DNA from: an uncultured Clostridia bacterium
Lineage (GTDB): Bacteria > Bacillota > Clostridia > Christensenellales > Aristaeellaceae
Direction: 5' to 3'
Assembly (NCBI GenBank): GCA_934615235.1
Contig: CAKTTL010000058.1
Location: 1-17,317, forward strand
Length of the DNA stretch: 17,317 bases
The notes under the pieces were generated by a model. That model searched no databases. It worked only from the letters and a program-made list of their open reading frames with translations, and was not told the DNA's origin. The translations under genes and the position numbers were made by a program. Positions 7,514 through 13,408 of the stretch are shown in pieces; within the stretch, counting starts at the first letter, position 1, and each line of letters opens with the position of its first letter.

Positions 7514-8335
7514 TTGAAACGAAAACTGATCTGCCTGCTGCTGGCGGGAACGGCGCTGCTTTGCGGCTGCGCGCGCGGCGAGACTGCGCAGGAGGGGACG
7601 ATGCGCGTTACTTTTTTTCAGGCCGGCGCGGCGGACGCGATTCTGATTCAGACGCCGCAAAGCGCCGTGCTGATCGACGCGGGACTGCGCGGCGACGGGG
7701 ACGAGCTTGTCGCCAGCCTGCGCGAGAAGGGCGTCGAACGGCTGGATGCGCTGGTGATCACGCATTACGACAAGGACCACGTCGGCGGCGCGCCCACGGT
7801 GCTGGAGGCGCTGCCCGTCGCGGAAATCTACCAGCCGGATTACGTCAAGGACGCGAAGCCCTACGAGCGCTGGCAGAAGGCGCTGCAAAAGACGGGGGCG
7901 GCCGTACACACCCTTTCCGGGGATGCGGCTTTTACGCTCGACGGCGCGCGCTACGCGGTTTCAACCGCGCGAAAGCGCGCCTATGATAAGGACGAGAGCA
8001 ACAATTTCTCCCTCGTTGTGCGGCTGGAATGGGGCGAAAACTCGTTCCTGCTGGCCGGCGATTGCGAGGAGGAGCGGCTGGCCGAACTGCTCGACGAGGG
8101 TGTGGCCGGGTGCGACGTGTTGAAGGTGCCGCATCATGGGCGGCTCGACGCGCGGAGCGAGGAATTTTTTGCGGCGGCTTCGCCGCGCTGGGCGGTAATC
8201 ACCAGCGATGAGGAGGAGCCGGAGGACGCGGAGGTGCTCGCGCTGCTGGAAGCGTTCGGCGCGCGGACGCTGCTCACCCGCGAGGGAGAGATCATTTTTG
8301 AAACGGATGGGAAAACGCTGCGCTGTACGCAGTGA
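7514..8335 (+). CDS. lipoprotein with ComEC-like metallo-beta-lactamase domain
   Basis: A 273-residue protein. Residues 1-19 form a lipoprotein signal (MKRKLICLLLAGTALLCGC), with C19 the likely lipidated cysteine. The rest is a metallo-beta-lactamase domain of the ComEC/Rec2 C-terminal kind: D55 in LIDAG, HYDKDH at 84-89 (the HxDxDH variant typical of ComEC), NNFSLVV (163-169), LLAGD with D183, and VPHHG with H207-H208. In full-length ComEC this domain is linked to DNA uptake and is a presumed nuclease; here it stands alone and is probably anchored outside the membrane. I chose the TTG at 7514 because a near-ideal AAAGGAGG is centred about 12 bases upstream and the lipoprotein signal then begins with MKRK. 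The GTG at 7490, overlapping the yitT stop, would place that site inside the gene. Substrate (nucleic acid, phosphodiester or other) is unknown. Confidence 0.87.
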   Translation: MKRKLICLLLAGTALLCGCARGETAQEGTMRVTFFQAGAADAILIQTPQSAVLIDAGLRGDGDELVASLREKGVERLDALVITHYDKDHVGGAPTVLEALPVAEIYQPDYVKDAKPYERWQKALQKTGAAVHTLSGDAAFTLDGARYAVSTARKRAYDKDESNNFSLVVRLEWGENSFLLAGDCEEERLAELLDEGVAGCDVLKVPHHGRLDARSEEFFAAASPRWAVITSDEEEPEDAEVLALLEAFGARTLLTREGEIIFETDGKTLRCTQ

Positions 8336-8352
8336 GAAAGGCGGAAACACAA

Positions 8353-9144
8353 ATGAACCTGCAGGAAAAACCTTTGGAGAATCTGGTTTCGGACGGCGGC
8401 TTTTGCGCCATCTTCCGGCATATCGGCTGCATTGGGGACAGCCTGGCCTCGGGAGAGCTGGAATCGCTCAAGGACGGCGTGAAGGGGTATCACGATTACT
8501 ACGAGCATTCGTGGGGACAGTATCTGGCGCGGATGTGCGGTTCGACGGCGTATAATTTCTCTACCGGTGGACTGACGGCAAAGGCGTTTCTGGAAAGAAT
8601 TCACGAGGATCGCTTCAACATCTTCGACCCGGAAAAGAAGTGCGAGGCGTATATCGTCGCGCTCGGCTGCAACGACGCGCGGATGGTCATGGAAGGGCAG
8701 CTCGAATTCGGTTCGATCGACGATGTTCATCCGGAAGACCCGTATGCAAACGCCGAAACGTTCGCCGGCTATATGGGGCGGATTCTTTCCGACATCCGGC
8801 AGATTGAGCCGAAGGCGCACATTTTCCTGGTGACGATGCCGTACATGGAGCCGGACGAGCGCCAGGCGCTGCGCGACCGCCACGCCGCGCTGATGCATGA
8901 GATGACGCTCAAGTTCGATTATACCTATGTGATCGACCTGCGCAAATACGGCCCGGAATACGACGGAGAGTTCAAGTTCCGCTATTATCTCGGCGGCCAT
9001 CTCAACACCATGGGCTATCTGCTGACGGCGAAGATGATCGCTTCGTATATCGATTACATCATTAGGCACAACCCGGAGGACTTCGCGCAGGCGGGATTCA
9101 TTGGGAGAGGAAACGATCTGCATAACGAGAGCAGAAAATGGTAA
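8353..9144 (+). CDS. SGNH/GDSL-family hydrolase
   Basis: A 263-residue protein without a signal peptide. SGNH blocks are visible: IGDSLASG with nucleophile S30 (block I), FSTGGLTA with G72/G73 (block II), ALGCNDAR with N107 (block III) and GGHLNTMGY with H216 (block V). The residue three before the histidine, normally aspartate, is leucine (YLGGH), so the third catalytic residue is missing or comes from elsewhere. Members act as esterases or deacylases on lipids, sugars or peptidoglycan; the substrate here is unknown. The start is the ATG at 8353 with AAGGCGGA about 8 bases upstream, rather than the GTG at 8332 that overlaps the preceding stop. It is the last gene of the + run; the next gene converges on it. 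Confidence 0.85.
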   Translation: MNLQEKPLENLVSDGGFCAIFRHIGCIGDSLASGELESLKDGVKGYHDYYEHSWGQYLARMCGSTAYNFSTGGLTAKAFLERIHEDRFNIFDPEKKCEAYIVALGCNDARMVMEGQLEFGSIDDVHPEDPYANAETFAGYMGRILSDIRQIEPKAHIFLVTMPYMEPDERQALRDRHAALMHEMTLKFDYTYVIDLRKYGPEYDGEFKFRYYLGGHLNTMGYLLTAKMIASYIDYIIRHNPEDFAQAGFIGRGNDLHNESRKW

Positions 9145-9219
9145 AACGTACGGGAAAACGAAACCGGGAAGCCGCGCGGCTGCAGGTTGGCGAAGCAGCG
9201 TTTTTAAGGGAAGAAACGC

Positions 9220-9269
9220 CAGGGGGAAAACCCTTTCCTTTTGAGAAAAAGGCAAGGGGTTTCCCCCTG
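9220..9269. repeat. 50-nt near-perfect palindrome
   Basis: The left arm 9220-9242 and right arm 9247-9269 pair at 21 of 23 positions around a GAGA loop; the mismatches are 9230/9259 and 9236/9253. The outer arms read CAGGGGGAAAACCCTT and AAGGGGTTTCCCCCTG. No proper T-run follows on either strand, so it does not look like an ordinary terminator. Confidence 0.8.
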
Positions 9270-9299
9270 AACCCCCTTTCGGAAAGGAAAACTGCTTTT

Positions 9300-9338
9300 T
9301 AAGCCGTCCGCCCCTCGGAGGGAGGGGCGGATGGCTTA
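9300..9338. repeat. 17-bp-stem hairpin in the intergenic element
   Basis: The left arm 9300-9316 pairs with 9322-9338 over 17 positions with a single G-U pair, around a GGAGG loop (core TCCGCCCCTC / GAGGGGCGGA). As RNA it is most stable when read from the + strand. TTTTT precedes it on the + strand rather than following it, so it is not a classical terminator in either direction. Confidence 0.75.
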
Positions 9339-9404
9339 TGTATATCTGCGGGAAAAACGCCGGGTGCTGGCTGGGTGAGCGGCTTCCCGGTTTGCTTTTT
9401 GGAA

Positions 9405-9848
9405 TTACAGCTCTTTTTCAAACAGCTGATCGGTCGTTCCGTAGATCGTTTCAAAATCGCCGATTTTGCGGAAACCGTATTTCTCATACAGTCCCTGTTC
9501 GCCGCTCATGATGTAAACGCAGCGATAGCCGAGCGTTTTCGCATAGCGCGCGGCGCGGTCGATCATTTTCTCCGAGATGCGCCGGCCGCGATAGCGTTCC
9601 TCCACGAACACGAAACCGATAAACGGGGCGTAGGGGAGGTTTTCGGGCAGTTCGTCTTTTTGCGAAAGCGTGCAAAAGCCGACGATCTCCTCGCCCTCGC
9701 ACGCGGCGATTACGCGTTCCCACGGCAGAAAGCCGTTTTCTTTCATCCGCTTTGCGAGAAATGGCCCGGCCTTCCAGGCGCAGTTTTCTGCGAAAGAAAC
9801 CGTTTTTTGCCAGAGAGGATGATCGGGTGTGAGCAATTGAATTTCCAA
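9405..9848 (-). CDS. GNAT-family N-acetyltransferase
   Basis: A 147-residue GCN5-related acetyltransferase, which moves an acetyl group from acetyl-CoA to an amine. Motif A is IGFVFVEERYRGRRIS (77-92), where the acetyl-CoA loop R85-Y-R-G88-R-R90 has arginine at the sixth position instead of the usual Gly/Ala. Motif B is LYEKYGFRKIG (120-130). The start is TTG at 9848 with AGGAGG five bases upstream; no ATG fits nearby. It follows the Sir2 gene by 18 bases on the same strand, so it is the last gene of an arabinofuranosidase-Sir2-GNAT operon. The substrate is unknown. Being next to a sirtuin suggests, but does not show, that it acetylates a lysine that the sirtuin deacetylates. Confidence 0.85.
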   Translation of the reverse strand: MEIQLLTPDHPLWQKTVSFAENCAWKAGPFLAKRMKENGFLPWERVIAACEGEEIVGFCTLSQKDELPENLPYAPFIGFVFVEERYRGRRISEKMIDRAARYAKTLGYRCVYIMSGEQGLYEKYGFRKIGDFETIYGTTDQLFEKEL

Positions 9849-9866
9849 AGGCGCCTCCTGTGCGGC

Positions 9867-10580
9867 TTATACCCGGATTCCGGCCATGACCTCGGCTACC
9901 TTTTCATGCAGCACGAGCGTGGCGCGGCTGTCGGCCGGGGTTTCGTCGCGGTTGATCAGGACGATCTCGCGGCCGCGGAAAGAATCGATGAAACCGGCGG
10001 CGGGGTAAACGGTGAGACTCGTGCCCGCGATGATGAGCACGTCCGCCTGCGAGATTACGCGCAGCGCTCCGTTGACGACCGGCGCAGGCAGGCTTTCGCC
10101 ATAGAGCACGACGTCGGGCTTGACGCAGCTGCCGCACTCGGTGCAGCGCGGAATGCCCGTGCTGTTTTTGATGAACTGCGCGTCGTATTCCTTTCCGCAT
10201 TCGACGCAGAAATTGCGGTGCACGCTGCCGTGAACTTCAAACACCAGCTTGTTGCCGGCCATGCGGTGCAGGCCGTCGATATTCTGCGTGACGATGCCGG
10301 TCAGCCTGCCCGCCTGTTCCAGCTCGAAGAGCTTTCTGTGCGCAGCGTTCGGCTTCGCGTCGAGGTAGAGCATCTTCTCGCGGTAAAAATCGAAGAATTC
10401 CTTCGTATGCAGCGCAAAGAACGGCGCGCTGATGATTTCCTCCGGCGGGTATTTGTATTTCTGGCTGTACAGGCCGTCCGCGCTGCGAAAATCGGGGATG
10501 CCGCTTTCGGTCGAAACGCCCGCGCCGCCGAAAAAGACGATGCGCTTGCCGCCGTCGATGATCTGCTGCAGGGTTTTCAA
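9867..10580 (-). CDS. cobB: NAD-dependent protein deacetylase, sirtuin (Sir2/CobB family)
   Basis: A 237-residue protein, the normal bacterial sirtuin length. The NAD-binding signature GGAGVSTESGIPDFRS (18-33), TQNIDGLH (98-105) and the catalytic histidine H117 in EVHGSVH are all present. The zinc site is complete: C125-VE-C128 and C146-TE-C149, with an extra C152. SLTVYPAA (188-195) matches the late NAD-contact motif. It removes acetyl groups from protein lysines using NAD. The tyrosine and arginine that give SIRT5/CobB desuccinylase activity are not at the expected place (EFFDFYRE, 61-68), so deacetylation is more likely. The start is TTG at 10580, where the family normally begins; the AAGGA site is about 13 bases away, rather far. 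It is 36 bases downstream of the arabinofuranosidase gene. Confidence 0.95.
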   Translation of the reverse strand: MKTLQQIIDGGKRIVFFGGAGVSTESGIPDFRSADGLYSQKYKYPPEEIISAPFFALHTKEFFDFYREKMLYLDAKPNAAHRKLFELEQAGRLTGIVTQNIDGLHRMAGNKLVFEVHGSVHRNFCVECGKEYDAQFIKNSTGIPRCTECGSCVKPDVVLYGESLPAPVVNGALRVISQADVLIIAGTSLTVYPAAGFIDSFRGREIVLINRDETPADSRATLVLHEKVAEVMAGIRV

Positions 10581-10616
10581 GGGTAAAAACGCTTCCTTTC
10601 CAGAAAAGGTAAACAG

Positions 10617-12083
10617 TTACAGGGTGATTTCGAACGCCGCGACGCTGCAGCGCGGCAGGGCCGCGCAGATTCCATCGTCCGTAAGGCGCGCGCCGTCGAA
10701 CGCTTTGACAGAAACGGCGTTTTGCGCTTCGAACGTGTTCATCGCGTGCGGGTCGCCTTCGAGAATGCGCGCAGAAACCGCGGCGGGCTTCACGCCCTCC
10801 AGGCGGATGCGCGTTTCGCACGCCTCGTCCGCGGAGAGGTTCGCGGCGGTGACGGTGATTTTGCCGTCCTTTTCCGAGGCGGAAACGCTCAGCTGTTTTA
10901 CGCCGCCGGGGATTTCGCCGCAGGCGGCGCAGGAGGAGAGCAGCCGCGCGTCCATATGCGGCTTGTACAGGTCGAAAACGTGATAGGTCGGCGTGAGGAG
11001 CATGTCCGCGCCGTCGGTGAGGACGACGGACTGCAGGACGTTGACCGTCTGCGCGAGGTTCGCCATGACGACGCGCCCGGCGTGGCTGTTGAAAATGTTC
11101 AGCGTCAGCGCCGCAACCATCGCGTCGCGCATGGTGTTCTGCTGATAGAGGAAGCCGGGGTTCGTGCCGGGCTCGACGTTGTGCCAGCAGCCCCATTCGT
11201 CGACGATCAGGCCGACGCGGTGCTCGGGGTCGTAGCGGTCCATAATGGCCAGATGGCCGCGGATGAGGTCGTCCATGTATGCGGCCTTGCGCATCGTTTC
11301 AGCATACAGATCCGCGCCGAAATCCGTCGCGCTGCCCTTATCCTGCCACGCGCCGGGGACGGTGTAGTGGTGCAGCGTGATCGCGTCCATGAAGCGCCCC
11401 GCGTTTTTCATCAGAACTTCGGTCCAGTTCCAGTCGTCCACGCTTGCGCCGCAGGCGATGCGGTAGAGCCTGTCCTCGCCGTAATTGCGGCAGTAGGTCT
11501 GATAGCGGCGGTAGACGTCGGCGTAATATTCGGGGCGCATGTTGCCGCCGCAGCCCCAGCTTTCGTTGCCTACGCCCCAGAATTTGACATGGAACGGCGC
11601 GTCGTGCCCGTTCGCGCGGCGCTGCATGGCGATGGTGGAGTCGGTGTCGCTGTTGAGATACTCGACCCACTCGGCCATCTCCTGCACCGTGCCGGAGCCG
11701 ACGTTGGCGTTGATATACGCCTCGCATCCGATCTGGCGGCAAAGCTCCATGAATTCGTGCGTGCCGAAGGAGTTATCCTCCACCACGCCGCCCCAGTTGG
11801 TGTTGACCATACGGCGGCGAGCCGCCTTGGGGCCGATTCCGTCGCGCCAGTGGTATTCGTCGGCGAAGCAGCCGCCGGGCCAGCGCAGGACGGGAACCTG
11901 CAGCTTTTTCAGCGCTTCGACAACGTCCGTGCGCATGCCGTTGACGTTGGGGATCGGCGAATCCTCGCCGACGTAGAGCCCGCCGTAAATGCAGCGGCCC
12001 AGATGCTCGGAGAAGTGGCCGTAAATGTTGCGGTTGATCTGCGCGCGCGGATGCGCCGCGTCGACGGTGACGATTGCGGTCAT
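10617..12083 (-). CDS. abfA: alpha-L-arabinofuranosidase, GH51
   Basis: A 488-residue intracellular (no signal peptide) glycoside hydrolase that releases arabinose from arabinan or arabinoxylan oligosaccharides. The N-terminal part has IYGHFSEHLGRCIYGG (20-35) and LRWPGGCFADEYHW (66-79), both typical of GH51. The acid/base is E174 in WGVGNESWGCGG; the nucleophile is E296 in LIVDEWGCWH. The (beta/alpha)8 barrel is followed by a C-terminal beta-sandwich from about residue 390. Length fits the AbfA subgroup (about 490-510). The start is the ATG at 12083 with GGAGGG eight bases upstream; the longer open frame to 12185 runs through the promoter. It is the first gene of a minus-strand operon with the sirtuin and GNAT genes. 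No other arabinose gene is in the window. Confidence 0.95.
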   Translation of the reverse strand: MTAIVTVDAAHPRAQINRNIYGHFSEHLGRCIYGGLYVGEDSPIPNVNGMRTDVVEALKKLQVPVLRWPGGCFADEYHWRDGIGPKAARRRMVNTNWGGVVEDNSFGTHEFMELCRQIGCEAYINANVGSGTVQEMAEWVEYLNSDTDSTIAMQRRANGHDAPFHVKFWGVGNESWGCGGNMRPEYYADVYRRYQTYCRNYGEDRLYRIACGASVDDWNWTEVLMKNAGRFMDAITLHHYTVPGAWQDKGSATDFGADLYAETMRKAAYMDDLIRGHLAIMDRYDPEHRVGLIVDEWGCWHNVEPGTNPGFLYQQNTMRDAMVAALTLNIFNSHAGRVVMANLAQTVNVLQSVVLTDGADMLLTPTYHVFDLYKPHMDARLLSSCAACGEIPGGVKQLSVSASEKDGKITVTAANLSADEACETRIRLEGVKPAAVSARILEGDPHAMNTFEAQNAVSVKAFDGARLTDDGICAALPRCSVAAFEITL

Positions 12084-12119
12084 ACGATTTCCCTCCTGTT
12101 GAATCGAATTTTGTAGGAT

Positions 12120-12133
12120 CATGAACGTTAATG
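12120..12133. promoter_or_regulatory. candidate operator at the arabinofuranosidase transcription start
   Basis: CATGAACGTTAATG is a palindrome matching at six of seven paired positions, with a central CG as in LacI/GalR-family operators. It lies 8 bases downstream of the -10 element, overlapping the expected transcription start. No regulator gene is in the window, so the assignment is inference. Confidence 0.4.
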
Positions 12134-12141
12134 CTGCCTTT

Positions 12142-12170
12142 ATTATAGCGAAGGCCGCAGGAAAAGTAAA
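12142..12170 (-). promoter_or_regulatory. promoter of the abfA-cobB-GNAT operon
   Basis: On the minus strand a perfect -10 TATAAT (12142-12147) is preceded at 17 bases by TTTACT (12165-12170). The leader to the ATG at 12083 is about 50 bases. The remaining gap, 12171-12380, holds no gene that I can support; it separates this operon from the divergent LysM gene. Confidence 0.7.
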
Positions 12171-12320
12171 GGCAATCCCGCACAATCCCGCGCGAAGTCC
12201 GGCGAATGCCTTTGCGCCGTCCGCTGAACCTTCGATTTTCCTTCCTGAACGGGCGAAAATCCGCTCGAGGCGCCGCCGCTTTCCTTTTCAGATACGCCCG
12301 GAACAAAGAAAAAAGAGCCG

Positions 12321-12348
12321 CACCCATCCTGTTTCGAAATCATAGGCT
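12321..12348 (+). promoter_or_regulatory. possible sigma-K-like sporulation promoter for the LysM gene
   Basis: CAC (12321-12323), a 17-base spacer, then CATAGGCTG (12341-12349) fits the known Bacillus sigma-K pattern (AC at -35, CATANNNT at -10). No sigma-A promoter is evident in front of this gene. Short motif, so chance is a real alternative. Confidence 0.3.
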
Positions 12349-12380
12349 GACAGCGGAATCTATGCTTTGGAGGCGAGACC

Positions 12381-13220
12381 ATGCAGCAAACTGTTTGCGG
12401 TGCCAATTCCATCCGGTATACCATTGCCAAGGGGCAGACGCTTTACGCCATCGCGCAGGAGTACAATACGACCGTGCAGGCCATTCTCGACGCGAACCCC
12501 GGCCTCGACGTGCAGCTGTATTATGCGGGCGACGTAATCTGCATCCCGCGGCCTGTAACCACGCCCACCCAGCCGACCGGCTGCGTCGGCGGCACGGCGT
12601 ACACCGTCCGCCGCGGCGACAGCTTCTTCCTTATCGCGCAGCGGTTCGATATCCCGCTGGCCGATCTGCTTGCGGCGAACCCGGGCGTGGACCCGGCGCG
12701 GCTGCTCGTGGGTCAGGTGATCTGCGTGCCGACGCCCGCGGCGGAAACGTGCCCCTCGGGTTACACCGTACATACCGTCACGCGCGGACAGACGTTCGTC
12801 GATCTGCTGGTGCTGTATAACATTTCCTACGCCGCCCTGCAGCAGGCGAACGCGAGCCTCGATATCAACAACCTGCAGGAAGGCTGGCAGCTGTGCGTCG
12901 CGCCGGCGGGAACGCGCGGCGCGTGCGCAAGCGGCGGCGAAACGTACGTGCTGGCGCAGGGCGATACGATTTCCGCGCTGGCGGCGCGGTACGGCACGTC
13001 CGTTGGCGATATCCTCATGGCCAACCCGATCCTCACGCCGACCGACTTCGTGCAGGGGCGCATCATCTGCCTGCCCGCCACGGCGCAGGGCGGAACCGGC
13101 ACGGGAAGCGGTACGGGAACGGGCTCTGGCTCGGGCGGCAACACGAATAACTGGCCGACGCGGCCGTGCCTGGGCGCGGTGTGCGAACCGGGCACGCATG
13201 TGGCGGGGGAGAGAAGCTGA
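12381..13220 (+). CDS. protein with four LysM domains and paired cysteines
   Basis: A 279-residue protein made of four LysM modules (about 11-56, 72-117, 127-174 and 187-232), each with the YTV..GQT/GDT...A..Y/F...ILDANP pattern and ending in an ICIP-like strand. LysM binds N-acetylglucosamine chains of peptidoglycan or spore cortex. Each module is bracketed by two cysteines with near-constant spacing: C6/C54, C68/C115, C124/C172 and C182/C230 (48, 47, 48 and 48 residues). A Gly/Thr/Ser-rich linker (about 236-255) leads to a short tail with C263 and C268. There is no signal peptide, as in spore proteins such as SafA that are made in the mother cell; a non-classical surface protein is an alternative. 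Start: ATG with TTGGAGG upstream. It is a single gene with its own terminator. Confidence 0.88.
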   Translation: MQQTVCGANSIRYTIAKGQTLYAIAQEYNTTVQAILDANPGLDVQLYYAGDVICIPRPVTTPTQPTGCVGGTAYTVRRGDSFFLIAQRFDIPLADLLAANPGVDPARLLVGQVICVPTPAAETCPSGYTVHTVTRGQTFVDLLVLYNISYAALQQANASLDINNLQEGWQLCVAPAGTRGACASGGETYVLAQGDTISALAARYGTSVGDILMANPILTPTDFVQGRIICLPATAQGGTGTGSGTGTGSGSGGNTNNWPTRPCLGAVCEPGTHVAGERS

Positions 13221-13294
13221 ATCAACCGGGACGTATCTGAAAAAACTGCCGAGACTTCATTCCGGCTCGGATTCAGATATCCCCTGACGCGCGG

Positions 13295-13333
13295 GCCGGG
13301 GAACGGATAGAGTCCGTTCCCCGGCTTTATTCT
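13295..13333 (+). terminator. strong intrinsic terminator after the LysM gene
   Basis: A perfect 13-bp stem (GCCGGGGAACGGA at 13295-13307, TCCGTTCCCCGGC at 13313-13325) around a TAGAG loop, followed by TTTATTCTT. It separates the LysM gene from the cysE promoter. Confidence 0.92.
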
Positions 13334-13347
13334 TCTCCGCCAAACGC

Positions 13348-13376
13348 TTGCCTTGCGCGCGGCGGCATGCTACAAT
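13348..13376 (+). promoter_or_regulatory. cysE promoter with extended -10
   Basis: -35 TTGCCT (13348-13353), 17-base spacer, -10 TACAAT (13371-13376) preceded by TG (TGCTACAAT). The leader to the ATG at 13409 is about 27 bases and includes GAGGAGG. There is no room for a T-box or SAM riboswitch. Confidence 0.7.
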
Positions 13377-13408
13377 CAATAGATAGACCGATAACGAGGA
13401 GGAAATCC

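Larger units (their letters stand above)
9155..9399. repeat. inverted-repeat-bounded intergenic element, MITE-like
   Basis: The 260-bp gap 9145-9404 between convergent genes has no gene I can support, but it is full of inverted repeats. The ends are 15-bp perfect inverted copies (AAACCGGGAAGCCGC at 9161-9175; its reverse complement at 9379-9393). They extend to 21 bp with two mismatches (9155-9175 and 9379-9399). Inside lie a 12-bp palindrome (9170-9181), a weak terminator-like GCTGC/GCAGC stem followed by GTTTTT (9179-9205), a 50-nt near-perfect palindrome (9220-9269) and a 17-bp-stem hairpin (9300-9338). No clear target duplication flanks it. It could be a non-autonomous mobile repeat or a relic of several bidirectional terminators. 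Confidence 0.55.

Noticed and set aside
9299..9487. 62-residue minus-strand open frame in the repeat region
   Set aside because: Runs through the hairpin and the end of the GNAT gene; no ribosome site or motif.
10722..12116. Long + strand open frame opposite the arabinofuranosidase
   Set aside because: Covers the promoter and start of the real minus-strand gene; Val/Ala/His-rich translation without motifs.
13098..13140. Short repetitive GGNACNGG tract
   Set aside because: It encodes the Gly/Thr/Ser linker of the LysM protein, ordinary low-complexity coding sequence, not a separate repeat element.
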